This document shows, one piece after another, positions 17,007 through 26,334 of a stretch of 64,000 nt of DNA. Under the pieces are notes generated by a model that did no database searches, was not told where the DNA came from, and worked only from the letters and a program-made list of their open reading frames with translations. Position numbers and translations under genes: made by a program. How positions within the stretch are numbered: position 1 is the first letter of the stretch; each line of letters starts with the position of its first letter. The stretch lies in the NCBI RefSeq assembly GCF_000021925.1, contig NC_011830.1, forward strand, positions 4,127,001 to 4,191,000, in the 5' to 3' direction. The stretch is from Desulfitobacterium hafniense DCB-2 (GTDB lineage: Bacteria; Bacillota; Desulfitobacteriia; Desulfitobacteriales; Desulfitobacteriaceae).

Positions 17007-17858
17007 TTAGCTGAGGGCATCCTCCAGCAAAACCCCTTTAAATACATAGGCCGCCGGTCCGGTCATGTACACCCGGTTATCCTCTCCCCATTCAATCAGG
17101 AGATCGCCTCCCGGCAAATGAACGGTGACCTTACGCTCCGTCCTGCCGTTAAGGACGGCGGCCACTACAGAAGCGCAGGCCCCTGTTCCGCAGGCCAGGG
17201 TGGGACCCGCTCCCCGCTCCCATACCTTCATGGTCAGTTCCCGGGGGCTGTTGACGATGATAAACTCCACATTGGTTTTGCGGGGAAAGAGTGGATGTTT
17301 TTCAATGGCCGGGCCGATCCGCTCAAAATCAAGGGTTTCGTAATCTTCCACAAAGAGCACGCAGTGAGGGTTGCCCATGGACACTGCCGTAAATTCGAAT
17401 TCCTGCCCATCCACATCAAGCCTGGCTCCCACTACAGGATCGCCCTGAATAAGTACTGGAACCTGTTCCGACTTGAGGATCGGCTCCCCCATATCCACCC
17501 GCACCCCGGTGACTTGATCTCCGGTGATGCTGAGCTGCAGGGTAAGAATCCCGGCCAAGGTCTCCACCTGGAGGGGGTTTTGGGAAACATAGCCCTGATC
17601 ATAGATATAGCGGGCAAAACAACGAATGCCATTGCCGCACATCTCCGGCTCTGAGCCATCCGAATTCAGGATGCGCATCCTGGCGTCCGCTTTATCCGAG
17701 GGCAGAACCATAATCAGCCCGTCTCCCCCCACTCCGAACTGGCGGTGGCAAAGCTTACGGGCCAACTCCGGATAATCGGGGAGCTCTGCCGGGGCGCCCT
17801 GAAAGTGATCGATAAAGACAAAATCATTGCCCAGGCCGTGCATTTTGACGATTTCCAT
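17007..17858 (-). CDS. dapF: Diaminopimelate epimerase
   Basis: Interconverts LL- and meso-diaminopimelate for lysine and peptidoglycan synthesis. From MEIVKMHGLGNDFVF the protein is 283 residues. It carries the first catalytic cysteine in EMCGNGIRCFARYIYDQG and the second in GPTLACGTGACASVVAA. An upstream TTG could add eight residues; the ATG at 17858 matches the family start and has GGAG about 12 bases upstream. Not clearly in an operon; a small membrane protein gene lies upstream on the same strand. Confidence 0.95.
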   Translation of the reverse strand: MEIVKMHGLGNDFVFIDHFQGAPAELPDYPELARKLCHRQFGVGGDGLIMVLPSDKADARMRILNSDGSEPEMCGNGIRCFARYIYDQGYVSQNPLQVETLAGILTLQLSITGDQVTGVRVDMGEPILKSEQVPVLIQGDPVVGARLDVDGQEFEFTAVSMGNPHCVLFVEDYETLDFERIGPAIEKHPLFPRKTNVEFIIVNSPRELTMKVWERGAGPTLACGTGACASVVAAVLNGRTERKVTVHLPGGDLLIEWGEDNRVYMTGPAAYVFKGVLLEDALS

Positions 17859-17901
17859 AGCTAACTTCAACTCCTTACCCAATGATCCTGGGTGTTTTTT
17901 C

Positions 17902-18099
17902 CTAGGGAAGAGCGATCGAGGCGAACAGATCCGGCACCAGGTAATAGGCCATAATCGTGATCAATACAAAAATGAGGGCTAATTTGAAGACCTTTTTTAT
18001 GATTAAGGAAACCGTGAAGATCGCTAATAACCCAACCACAATATAGGATAGGGTATCAATATTATCTGCCAAAACAAATCCTATCAAAAATTCAAACAT
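17902..18099 (-). CDS. Small membrane protein, function unknown
   Basis: 65 residues with two predicted membrane helices (about 19-33 and 38-60, VVGLLAIFTVSLII and LALIFVLITIMAYYLV). A strong AGGAGGA site precedes the ATG, which supports a real gene. I do not recognise a family. It lies 43 bp upstream of dapF and may share its transcript. Confidence 0.7.
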   Translation of the reverse strand: MFEFLIGFVLADNIDTLSYIVVGLLAIFTVSLIIKKVFKLALIFVLITIMAYYLVPDLFASIALP

Positions 18100-18236
18100 G
18101 ATCGTCCTCCTCTTGCCTTGAATAGTTTATCCTGAAATCAATGAAATAGTTACATCCATGATTCTTCTAGGTATTCTGCATTACAGGCAAAAATCCTTTT
18201 TAAAATGCTTGGTTTCCCCAGGTATGGACAATAAGG

Positions 18237-18276
18237 AACGACCTTATCTTACCACAAAAGCGGGGATAAGGTCGTT
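18237..18276. terminator. Inverted repeat, probable terminator
   Basis: Arms AACGACCTTATC (18237-18248) and GATAAGGTCGTT (18265-18276). It lies just beyond the stop of the DUF3343 gene (minus strand), closing the double-cubane operon. Confidence 0.65.
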
Positions 18277-18300
18277 TTCCCTTAATGATTATACAGCAGA

Positions 18301-18561
18301 TTATCTCCCGATGATCTCGCTGTAGGTATAGCCTTTATTCTGCTCAACTCTTGTATAAAGCCCCACACCCTCAACCTGCCTGGCCGTGAGAATATCCAGA
18401 GCGGTCTCAATCTCCGCGGCGGGTATCCGCAGACAGATCCCGCAGCCGGCGCTGATTTGGGCGGGCAGGGGCATGACTTTCACCTGGAGTTTTTCCCCCA
18501 GCAGATATTGTTCAGACTTGATGGCCCAATTGGTGTTTTTAAAGGTAATAATATATTCCAT
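18301..18561 (-). CDS. DUF3343 protein (putative Se/S carrier-like)
   Basis: 86 residues beginning MEYIITFKNTNWAIKSEQYL, the DUF3343 pattern, with SAGCGICLRIP in the middle; the paired cysteines (GCGIC) could carry sulfur or selenium. It is 2 bp from a cysteine desulfurase-like gene, which fits transfer of the sulfane sulfur. Last gene of a four-gene operon with a double-cubane protein and its activase. Function is inferred from family and context only. Confidence 0.8.
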   Translation of the reverse strand: MEYIITFKNTNWAIKSEQYLLGEKLQVKVMPLPAQISAGCGICLRIPAAEIETALDILTARQVEGVGLYTRVEQNKGYTYSEIIGR

Positions 18562-18563
18562 GC

Positions 18564-19694
18564 TTATCGACCATACTCTTCCGCAATAGTTTTCAGGGCC
18601 CTGCTCCCGGTGGCAATTTCTTCTTCAGTATTGAAATAGGAAAAAGAAAATCTGACCATCCCCGTTTCCACGGTTTTGAATCGCTGATGAAGAAGGGGGG
18701 CACAATGGCTGCCGGCCCGGGTGGCGATCCCGTATTTTTCCCAAAGCAGCCCGGCCAGGTCGGAGGCCGGGAGTCCCTCTATATTCAAGGAAACCACCGG
18801 CAGCCTGTTACCGCCGGAAAAATCCCCGTAAAGCCTGAGGCCTTCGATCTCTTTGATGCCCTCCACAAACAACTGGGTCAAGCGGTTTTCTCTGCTGTGA
18901 ATGGCCTCGATGCCTGTATGGAGAATAAACTCCACCCCTTTTTGCAGGCCGTAAAGGCTATGGCTGTTCAGAGTGCCGGCTTCAAAAACGTCGGGCATCT
19001 CATTTTGCTGGAACATGGCAAAGCTGTGTACCCCTGCGCCCCCTGTCTTGACAATCTCAAAGGGCAGCCGGCGGTTGACAATGATCCCCCCCGTGCCCTG
19101 GGGGCCGAACAGGCCCTTATGGCCCGTAAAGCAGAGCACGTCGGCCATATCCCCGCTGACGGGAATCAGCCCCATGGTCTGGGAAACATCGAGAATCATG
19201 GTCAGATCATGAGCCCGGCACAGGTCATAGAGGCGTTTAACTTCCGTAATATTGCCGGTAACATTGGACCCATGGGTGCAGATGAGAAAGCGGGTTTCCG
19301 GCCTGATCAGCTCTTCAAAAGCATCCCACTGTAAAACTCCATTCTCATCGCAGTCGATGAAATCCAGCCGGCATCCTTTGAGATAGAGGGGCCTCAGGAC
19401 CGAATTGTGCTCCGTCACGGTGGTAATGACGGCGTCCTCCTGCTTCACCAGGCCGCCGATGACCAGATTGAGACTCTCGGTGGAAGAGGAGGTAAATGCT
19501 ATATTCAGGGGCTCAGCGGAGCCGACCAAAGCGGCGATGGCCGCTCTGGTCCTGTAAATTTCCCGGCTGGCCGTCATGGCGGCATCGTAAAAGGAACGGC
19601 TGGCATTGCCGAAATGGTTGATAGCGTAAGCTACCGCTTCACCGACTTCCGGCGGCTTGATGAGGGTTGTGGCGCTATTGTCAAAATAGATCAC
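18564..19694 (-). CDS. Cysteine desulfurase-like aminotransferase class V
   Basis: 376 residues, PLP-dependent. It begins IYFDNSATTLIKPPEV, has the lysine in LCFTGHKGLFGPQGTGG, and ends with ATRAGSHCAPLLHQ, which contains the candidate persulfide-forming cysteine. NifS/SufS-family enzymes take sulfur from cysteine; a selenocysteine lyase role is also possible. GTG start behind GGGGGG. It sits between the activase and the DUF3343 carrier, suggesting sulfur delivery for the neighbouring iron-sulfur proteins. Confidence 0.85.
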   Translation of the reverse strand: MIYFDNSATTLIKPPEVGEAVAYAINHFGNASRSFYDAAMTASREIYRTRAAIAALVGSAEPLNIAFTSSSTESLNLVIGGLVKQEDAVITTVTEHNSVLRPLYLKGCRLDFIDCDENGVLQWDAFEELIRPETRFLICTHGSNVTGNITEVKRLYDLCRAHDLTMILDVSQTMGLIPVSGDMADVLCFTGHKGLFGPQGTGGIIVNRRLPFEIVKTGGAGVHSFAMFQQNEMPDVFEAGTLNSHSLYGLQKGVEFILHTGIEAIHSRENRLTQLFVEGIKEIEGLRLYGDFSGGNRLPVVSLNIEGLPASDLAGLLWEKYGIATRAGSHCAPLLHQRFKTVETGMVRFSFSYFNTEEEIATGSRALKTIAEEYGR

Positions 19695-19700
19695 AGCCGG

Positions 19701-20495
19701 TTACACCCCCCTTATGGAATGGTTGGATTTTTGAGCGGCACAGAGGCAGGCCCCGATGGCTCCGGCGTACAAAGCCTGGGAGCAGGATTTAACCTCATAG
19801 CCGATATGCTGGGCTATGGTGTCTATGAGCAGCCCGGATTGGGATAAACCGCCGGTCATCAGGATGGGCTTATCTGCCGTGAACTCCAGCTTGCCCGCCT
19901 GCTGCTGTATTTTGCGGGCAATGGATTGCAGAACCCCGGCCATGATTTGGGCCCGGTCCTTCTGCATGGCTAAGAGCCCGATAATCTCCGATTCCGCAAA
20001 AACCGTACACATGCTGTTGATGGAGACCGCCTGGTGGGGATCGGTGAATTCATCGATCTGGTCCAGGGGGATCTCCAGGGTATCACAGGCCATTTTTAAA
20101 AAACGGCCTGTTCCGGCGGCGCATTTATCGTTCATCAGAAAGTTGACCGGCTTCCCGGCCTGAATCTGAATGACCTTGCTGTCCTGGCCGCCGATGTCGA
20201 TGATGCCCTGAATATCCGGCATCAGGTAGATGCCGCCGTAAGCATGGCAGGTGATTTCCGTCATGGTATACTCGGCAAAATCGATGGCTTCCCGGCCGTA
20301 GCCTGTGGCTGCAACCAGGATTTCCCGGCTGTCCAGATCATTTCTTTCCTTTAAGACGGCCAGGCTTTCCTCGGCAGAGGTTTTGGGGTTCCAGCCGGTT
20401 TTTACAGCCAGAGTATCAAGGAGCCCCTCTTCACTCATCACCACGGCTTTACACTGAGTAGAGCCTGAATCGATGCCGACAAAGATCTTTTTCAC
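19701..20495 (-). CDS. Acyl-CoA dehydratase activase-type ATPase (HgdC/DccR-like)
   Basis: 264 residues, single BadF/HgdC ATPase domain. It begins KKIFVGIDSGSTQCKAVVMS, and has IDIGGQDSKVIQI and NDKCAAGTGRFL; the last holds a cysteine that binds the intersubunit [4Fe-4S] cluster. By family it hydrolyses ATP to push one electron to a partner at very low potential. Its GTG overlaps the stop of the double-cubane gene by four bases, which strongly suggests they work as a pair. About half the length of one unit of the fused activase at 3400-7431. Confidence 0.9.
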   Translation of the reverse strand: MKKIFVGIDSGSTQCKAVVMSEEGLLDTLAVKTGWNPKTSAEESLAVLKERNDLDSREILVAATGYGREAIDFAEYTMTEITCHAYGGIYLMPDIQGIIDIGGQDSKVIQIQAGKPVNFLMNDKCAAGTGRFLKMACDTLEIPLDQIDEFTDPHQAVSINSMCTVFAESEIIGLLAMQKDRAQIMAGVLQSIARKIQQQAGKLEFTADKPILMTGGLSQSGLLIDTIAQHIGYEVKSCSQALYAGAIGACLCAAQKSNHSIRGV

Positions 20496-21646
20496 GAGAG
20501 CATCTCAATGAACGCAGCCAGGCGGGTTTTAAGCTGGGCGGCATCCGAAGTGGAATAGTCGGTCTCCACGCTGATAAAGGGCATATCTTCTTTTTGCATG
20601 TGCTTGCGGATCTGGGTGGTTTCCAGATTGTAGGTGTGGCAGGCCTGGAGGGTCATTTCCACAACGCCGTCCACCTTGAATTCCCGGACCAGCCGGCTCA
20701 GCAGATCCAGGCGGTTGGGGTTGGGGGTCATGACGGAGCAGCCGATCTGCAGATACCGGTCGGCAAGGGCCTTGTAGGGATCGATGGTTTCGTCAACCAG
20801 GCGCTCCACGGGTTTAACCCCGATACAGTTTTCATAAGCCACGACCACGCCGCCGGACTCTTCGATGGCTCTGACCACCTTCTCGGTGACCCCGGCCAAA
20901 GGACAGCCTGTGATCAGGATGCGTTTCGCGGCGGGGGAGACATTTTCCACGCCCTTAGCCTGATCGGCTTTGACTTTGTCGATGGTTTCCCTGATTTCCC
21001 GGTTCTTGGCCTCGGGGTCGAACTTGAACTGAGAGCCATAGAGGACTTTAAGCTGTTCCGCCCCGGTGATGGGGGGAGGACAGGATTTGCTGAGCTCGTA
21101 AAATTCTTTGAGGAGCTTACGTTCCTCATTTTTTACCTTGATGGCATTTTTGATACCTTCCTCGGTGATGGTTACTCCGAAATCCTGCTCGATTCTGTCC
21201 TTCAGACGCAGAACTTCTTGATACCACAGTTCTTGGGAAGCTTCATCCTGTTGGGTCTGGGGAAGCTGCATGACATGGAGGTTTTTGAATTCTCCTAAAA
21301 GCTCATACATCTTTTTCTTGCCGTCGCAGGTGGTCTCACCGATCATCAGATCAGAAAAAAACATATAAGGACATTTGTCGGTGATGGCAAAGCCGTAGCT
21401 GGATTTGACCAGGGGACAGAGGTTCCGGGGCAGGACTTTCTCAGCTTCGGGAATGGTCTCGTCACTAAAAGCACAAAGCCCCACAGGCACGGCTCCCGCA
21501 GCGAGGACCAATTCCACCGGGGCGTAGGTACAGAACACTCCCGCCACTTTCTTTCCCTGCTCTTTCAGGTTTTTAACTGCAATGAACCCTTGTTTCCGCG
21601 CCTCAGCAAAACTTTCAAATTGGCTAGGCAGCTGAATTTCACTCAT
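20492..21646 (-). CDS. Double-cubane cluster protein / 2-hydroxyacyl-CoA dehydratase subunit homologue
   Basis: 384 residues of the dehydratase D-component superfamily. Cysteines are spread as in YjiM/double-cubane proteins (VFCTYAP, GLCAFSDE, RNLCPLVKSSYGF, KCPYMFFSD, ETTCDGKKKMYELL, GCPLAGV, YENCIGV, QACHTY). Homologues hold an [8Fe-9S] double cubane and, with an ATP-driven activase, reduce small molecules such as acetylene. Here it precedes and overlaps such an activase. First gene of the operon; ribosome site GGCGG. Physiological substrate unknown. Confidence 0.85.
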   Translation of the reverse strand: MSEIQLPSQFESFAEARKQGFIAVKNLKEQGKKVAGVFCTYAPVELVLAAGAVPVGLCAFSDETIPEAEKVLPRNLCPLVKSSYGFAITDKCPYMFFSDLMIGETTCDGKKKMYELLGEFKNLHVMQLPQTQQDEASQELWYQEVLRLKDRIEQDFGVTITEEGIKNAIKVKNEERKLLKEFYELSKSCPPPITGAEQLKVLYGSQFKFDPEAKNREIRETIDKVKADQAKGVENVSPAAKRILITGCPLAGVTEKVVRAIEESGGVVVAYENCIGVKPVERLVDETIDPYKALADRYLQIGCSVMTPNPNRLDLLSRLVREFKVDGVVEMTLQACHTYNLETTQIRKHMQKEDMPFISVETDYSTSDAAQLKTRLAAFIEMLS

Positions 21647-21888
21647 ATTTAGACCGCCTTTCGTTTATTTTTTTGAATATTAAATCGTCTATCCTCCCTA
21701 ATCATAAAGACGGGTCTTGGCCCATGCAATACTTATTGACATAGTGCTCCAAAATACTATAGGAGGATGGGCATCTATAGGAAATATCAATAGATCATGA
21801 AACTAACACAGTACCTATGAGCCTATCAACGCTCATTTTCTCATTTGCTTCACCGCTCTTTTACACTACACCCCCCGCAAAATATTAA

Positions 21889-21923
21889 GTCCGCAAACCC
21901 TTATAATTACAGGGCTTGCGGAC
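21889..21923 (-). terminator. Hairpin terminator of the Uma2 gene
   Basis: Arms GTCCGCAAACCCT (21889-21901) and AGGGCTTGCGGAC (21911-21923), one wobble pair. On the minus strand it is followed by TTAATATTTT and lies about 90 bp past the stop at 22011. Confidence 0.75.
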
Positions 21924-22010
21924 CATTTTCTTCTTCTTTGCTTCCGAAAACAAAATCCGGATCCTCCGGCGGTTCCAGCCATCGACTAAGCAAGTCATCC
22001 CGCCATTGGT

Positions 22011-22583
22011 TTAGAGATCGGCAAACACACGTTTAAGCTCTATCGCCAAGTCCGGGAAAATACCGACACCGATAGTATCCTCTTCCGTATAGGTCTCGGG
22101 CCTGCCGTATCTGCCGTCCTGCAGCTTGAAAACACTGACCACTTTCTGTTCAGGCTCCACAATCCAATATTCGCGGACGCCGGCCTTTTCGTATGCGTTA
22201 AATTTTGAAACTTTGTCAAATTTCCCGGTGGAGATGGACGATACTTCAATCACAAGCTCCGGCACCCCGAAATAGCCCGTCCCTTTGAGTCCGGTTTTAT
22301 CGCAGATTACGGTCAGGTCGGGCTGAAAGACATAGGTTGCGTCTTCATCTGCTTCTGCAGCCAGGGGCAGCCGCAGATCGAATGGTGCGCCAAAGATATG
22401 GCAGGGTTTATCTGCCAAATAATTACTGAACTGCCTGAACAGTTCCCCGGAAATCGCCTGATGCTGCCAAGTGGGTGCGGACTGCAGAAGAGGAGTGCCG
22501 TCAATAATCTCCCAGCGTTCCTCTCCGGGCCAGGTAAGATAGTCGGCATACGTATGCTTTTTATTCGCCTTTGGTATGGACAT
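22011..22583 (-). CDS. Uma2 family (DUF820) PD-(D/E)XK endonuclease-like protein
   Basis: 190 residues. The family pattern is clear: YADYLTWPGEERWEIIDG at the start, VFQPDLTVI in the middle, then GVPELVIEVSSIST and a lysine-bearing KFNAYEKAGVREYWIVEPE, which together form the PD-(D/E)XK active site. These proteins are common, often in multiple copies, and linked to mobile DNA; their physiological substrate is not established. A G-rich site precedes the ATG. Single-gene unit with its own terminator. Confidence 0.88.
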   Translation of the reverse strand: MSIPKANKKHTYADYLTWPGEERWEIIDGTPLLQSAPTWQHQAISGELFRQFSNYLADKPCHIFGAPFDLRLPLAAEADEDATYVFQPDLTVICDKTGLKGTGYFGVPELVIEVSSISTGKFDKVSKFNAYEKAGVREYWIVEPEQKVVSVFKLQDGRYGRPETYTEEDTIGVGIFPDLAIELKRVFADL

Positions 22584-22725
22584 AAAACCAGCCCCCCCCT
22601 GAAAACTTGTTCTTGATCATTATTATATACTTTATTTTATTTAATTTAAACAGAACCGTGCAGGAGCACTTGCCGCTTTTTTTCAGTCATGAATCCAAGC
22701 GCGCTTAACCTACCCTATCAGTCAG

Positions 22726-22842
22726 TTAAATGGTATTTTCGGCAAGCTCAATGACGCGCACATCCAGTTCTTTTGCGGTTGCCATTCGGATCATTTGTGC
22801 CGTATTGCTTTTCGGATTGCCCTCAGAAACGGCTATGACTCT
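22726..22842 (-). pseudogene. C-terminal remnant resembling SLOG/DUF2493-type nucleotide-binding protein
   Basis: 38 open codons in a short window: VIAVSEGNPKSNTAQMIRMA followed by TAKELDVRVIELAENTI and a stop, preceded by an in-frame stop. The pattern resembles the end of DUF2493/SLOG proteins, where a Gly/Asn/Ser-rich loop is followed by an A-x-x-x-G/L-V-x-V strand. It has no start codon and lies divergent to the following HTH gene. Family call is tentative; that it is decayed coding sequence is more secure. Confidence 0.4.
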
Positions 22843-22905
22843 CTATATTATAAGCAGTTCGCCTCTTTTCTTCAAGTCTGTAAACTTATACCAAGAGGTG
22901 ATGAT

Positions 22906-23151
22906 ATGTCCAAATCATGGGATATTAATGATAAACGCTTTATCCAAATCGGCTTAAGAATCGCGTATTATCGAAAACTGAATGAAATGACCCAGGATCA
23001 GCTTGCGGAACGGATCGGAATTACGTCGAAATATTTATCACAGGTGGAAACCCCATCCTGCGTACAGCCGATTTCTTTGAAAACGCTGTTTGCCATAGCG
23101 GATTTATTCCACGTTCCGCCTCACAAGTTCCTGGAATTTGATAAGGACTAA
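22906..23151 (+). CDS. XRE-family helix-turn-helix regulator
   Basis: 81 residues from MSKSWDINDKRFIQIGLRIA. The HTH reads YRKLNEMTQDQLAERIGITSKYLSQVE, then a dimerising tail ISLKTLFAIADLFHVPPHKFLEF. A longer upstream reading exists, but the ATG at 22906 has an AGAGGTG site and gives a standard one-domain Cro/C1-type protein. It stands next to a decayed fragment and a strong terminator. Target unknown. Confidence 0.85.
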   Translation: MSKSWDINDKRFIQIGLRIAYYRKLNEMTQDQLAERIGITSKYLSQVETPSCVQPISLKTLFAIADLFHVPPHKFLEFDKD

Positions 23152-23286
23152 CCAGAAGAACAGTTCAATTACCATCTCTTTTTATAAAAAAACCATGATC
23201 ATCCCTATTATTGAAGTATGGCCGACAGCTTACCGACATGTTCTATCTGAAAAAAGTATGTACTGAAGTTGTTGAAAAAAAATAAT

Positions 23287-23332
23287 AAACGGTGCTCAAA
23301 ACTGGTCAAGCCAATGTTTTTGAGCACCGTTT
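23287..23332. terminator. Bidirectional terminator between convergent genes
   Basis: Perfect 15-bp arms AAACGGTGCTCAAAA (23287-23301) and its complement (23318-23332). It sits between the HTH gene (plus) and the P-type ATPase end (minus). Confidence 0.85.
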
Positions 23333-23398
23333 GTTCTGTTATCATGTTAGTTTTTTTGTCAGATGCTTAAAGGGATGAACTTCTCAAAAAACTATTGC

Positions 23399-26140
23399 CT
23401 ATTTTCCACCCACCATGATTTCTTTGCCCCGCCAGGTATTGCGGACTAAACGGTATAAGCCAATCAAAATGGAAGGACCGCCGGCTACCGCTAAGATCAA
23501 TGCCCATTGCCAGCCCATTAAAGGTGTGGTTTTAAAAATGGCCTGGAGAGGCGGGAGGTAAATGACACTGAGCTGCATCAGGGTGGAGCCGATCACTGCC
23601 GCTACCAGATAAGGATTAGAGAAGATTCCCACCTCAAAAATGCCCCGGGTTTCCGATTTGCAGTCAAAGACATGGAAGAGCTGGGAGAATACCAAGGTGG
23701 TAAAGGCCATGGTCCGGGCCGCCAGCATATTCACTCCCAAGAACATGGCAGTCACAAATACCAGCAGGGAGCCTAAGCCAATGATCAGACCGCGGACCAT
23801 GATCTTCCGTGCCAACCCCCGGGCAAAGATACTCTCCCCGGGTTCCCGCGGCTTGCGGTTCATAATATCTTTATCCATGCCGTCCACACCCAAAGCCATG
23901 GCCGGCAAACCATCGGTCACCAGGTTAACCCAGAGAATCTGGATAGCCAGCAAGGGCAAGGGCAACCCTACCAAAGCGGCCAGGAACATGACCAGAACTT
24001 CACCGATATTGCAGGAGAGCAGGTAACGGATAAACTTGCGGATATTATCGTAGATGGCCCGGCCCTCTTCCACGGCGGCCACAATAGTGGCGAAATTATC
24101 GTCGGCCAGGACCATGGCCGAGGCTTCTTTGGTGACGTCGGTCCCCGTCTTGCCCATGGAGATCCCGATATCCGCCTCTTTGACGGCGGGGGCATCATTG
24201 ACTCCGTCCCCCGTCATGGCCACCACTTGATCGTTCTTCTTGAGGGCGCGGACGATCCTGAGCTTATCCTTGGGGGTGACCCGGGCGTAGACGGAGATAT
24301 TCATGACTTCCTTTTCCAGCGCTTCATCGGACATCCGGTCCAGATCGGAGCCGGTCAGTATGCCGTCGCCATTGCCTTTGAGAATTCCCAGTTCCCGGGC
24401 CACAGCCTCTGCTGTGAGACGGTGATCCCCTGTGATCATCACCGGCTTGATGCCGGCTCTTCGGCACACTTTGATCGCTTTGGCCGCGCTGGCCCGGGGC
24501 GGGTCAATCATCCCCATAAGCCCTACGAAAGTCAAATCTTCCTCTACCCGTTCGTCAATCCGCTCGTTTTCCTGCAAGGGTTTCTCGGCTAAGGCCAGAA
24601 CCCTTAAAGCTTTTTTAGCCATCTCATCATTGGCCCTCAGAATAGCCCTTCTTCTCAGCTCGTTCAATTCCACAATGCCTTCGGAAGTCAGCTCATGGCG
24701 GCAGCGCCTAAGGATCTCATCAGGAGCTCCCTTGACATAGGCCTTCTTTTCCCGTTTGCCTTTATAGATCACGCTCATGCGCTTGCGATCCGAGTCAAAG
24801 GGAATTTCCCCAACCCGCTCTTCCTTGCGCTCCAGGGTTTCCCGCCAGATTCCCGCCTTGGCGGCGGCAACCAGCAGAGCGCCCTCCGTAGGGTCTCCCT
24901 CGATTCCCCAGGGAGAATCCTTGCCCGCGGCCCGGAACATTCCCGCCACCTGCACCCCCTTGCGGGTCAGGGAGGAATTATTGCACAGGGAAGCAATTTT
25001 CAAAGCTGACTGTAAGGGGCCTTTTTCCTTGGTGGGATCCGCCCCATGGAAGTCCCCTTTAGGATCATAGCCCTGTCCGGTTACGGCAACCATTGTGCGA
25101 TCCGTATAGATTTGCCGTACGGTCATTTCATTTTGAGTGAGGGTCCCGGTTTTATCGGAACAGATGACTGTGGCACAACCCAGGGTCTCCACAGCAGGGA
25201 GCTTGCGGATGATGGCTTTGCGCTTCACCATTCTTTGCACCCCGATGGCCAGGGCTACGGTAACGATAGCCGGCAACCCTTCCGGAATGGCCGCCACAGC
25301 CAGGGAGACCCCGGCCAGGAACATCTTATAGAAGCCTTCCCCCCGCAGAACCCCGGTCAGGACTACAATACCGCAGACGATAATACTGATAATGACCAAA
25401 TATTTGCCCAGTTGGGCCAGGCGCTTTTGCAGAGGGGTCTCTTCCTCCTCCACACTCTGGATCATGCCGGCAATAACGCCCATTTCCGTCTCCATTCCCG
25501 TGGCCACCACGACCCCGGCCCCGCGGCCGCCGACTAAGGAGGTACCCATATACCCCATATTCACCCGATCAGCCATGGGGGTCAGCTCATCGGTCAAAGG
25601 AGCCAACCGCTTGGCCACCGGGTGGGATTCACCGGTCAAAGCGGATTCCTCCACTTCCACATTCACGGCCTGAATCCAGCGGATGTCGGCAGGAATCCGA
25701 TCCCCGGCCTCCAGGAGAACGATATCTCCCGGAACAAGGTCCGCTGCGGGAATCCTGCTTTCCAGGCCATCCCGCAAGACCCGGGCTTCCGGGGCCGTTA
25801 AGGATTTTAAGGATTCAATAGAGCGCTCCGCCCGGAATTCCTGGATAAAGCCCAGGACTGCATTCAGAACCAGGATGGCCATAATCGTTACGGCATCGGC
25901 GATTTCCCCTAAGAGTGCGGAAACGATGGTCGCAGCCAAAAGAACCAAGACCATAAAATCCTTGAATTGTCCGAGAAAGAGAAAGACCGGATGAACCCCT
26001 TTTTTGGTCTCCAGAATGTTTCTCCCCACTTCGCCCAGCCGCCGGTTAACCTCCTTCAGGTTTAACCCTTTGCCAGGATGCACCTCCAAAGCCTTAACCA
26101 CATCCAGCCAGGGCAAAACATGCCATGCTTGCTGCCTCAT
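23399..26140 (-). CDS. P-type cation (Ca2+) ATPase, PacL/PMR1-like
   Basis: 913 residues. It pumps cations, most likely Ca2+, across the membrane using ATP. Landmarks: actuator TGES (ESALTGESHPVAKRL), M4 motif AAIPEGLPAIVTVALA, phosphorylated Asp in CSDKTGTLTQNEM, hinge MTGDGVNDAPAVKEADIGISM, and M6 motif with NLVTDGLPAMALG. These M4 and M6 residues match the Ca2+ site II type. The open frame starts 11 codons earlier, but the ATG at 26140 follows AGGAGG. Monocistronic; it diverges from rqcH across a 194-bp promoter region. Confidence 0.92.
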   Translation of the reverse strand: MRQQAWHVLPWLDVVKALEVHPGKGLNLKEVNRRLGEVGRNILETKKGVHPVFLFLGQFKDFMVLVLLAATIVSALLGEIADAVTIMAILVLNAVLGFIQEFRAERSIESLKSLTAPEARVLRDGLESRIPAADLVPGDIVLLEAGDRIPADIRWIQAVNVEVEESALTGESHPVAKRLAPLTDELTPMADRVNMGYMGTSLVGGRGAGVVVATGMETEMGVIAGMIQSVEEEETPLQKRLAQLGKYLVIISIIVCGIVVLTGVLRGEGFYKMFLAGVSLAVAAIPEGLPAIVTVALAIGVQRMVKRKAIIRKLPAVETLGCATVICSDKTGTLTQNEMTVRQIYTDRTMVAVTGQGYDPKGDFHGADPTKEKGPLQSALKIASLCNNSSLTRKGVQVAGMFRAAGKDSPWGIEGDPTEGALLVAAAKAGIWRETLERKEERVGEIPFDSDRKRMSVIYKGKREKKAYVKGAPDEILRRCRHELTSEGIVELNELRRRAILRANDEMAKKALRVLALAEKPLQENERIDERVEEDLTFVGLMGMIDPPRASAAKAIKVCRRAGIKPVMITGDHRLTAEAVARELGILKGNGDGILTGSDLDRMSDEALEKEVMNISVYARVTPKDKLRIVRALKKNDQVVAMTGDGVNDAPAVKEADIGISMGKTGTDVTKEASAMVLADDNFATIVAAVEEGRAIYDNIRKFIRYLLSCNIGEVLVMFLAALVGLPLPLLAIQILWVNLVTDGLPAMALGVDGMDKDIMNRKPREPGESIFARGLARKIMVRGLIIGLGSLLVFVTAMFLGVNMLAARTMAFTTLVFSQLFHVFDCKSETRGIFEVGIFSNPYLVAAVIGSTLMQLSVIYLPPLQAIFKTTPLMGWQWALILAVAGGPSILIGLYRLVRNTWRGKEIMVGGK

Positions 26141-26334
26141 TTCTCGATCGTCCTCCTTTGGACTGTTGTCCAACCTTTTTGTACATGCTTATTCAGGAGG
26201 AGCAGGAAAAATACCCAAGATTTGTGTTATACTATGGACAATCCGCATTTTGTTGCCCAGAAGCTTAGGGGGCGCCGGGCATGGCTCCCTTAGCGGCTTG
26301 AGTGAAACCTTCCAACTCAGAGAGGAGATTATAT

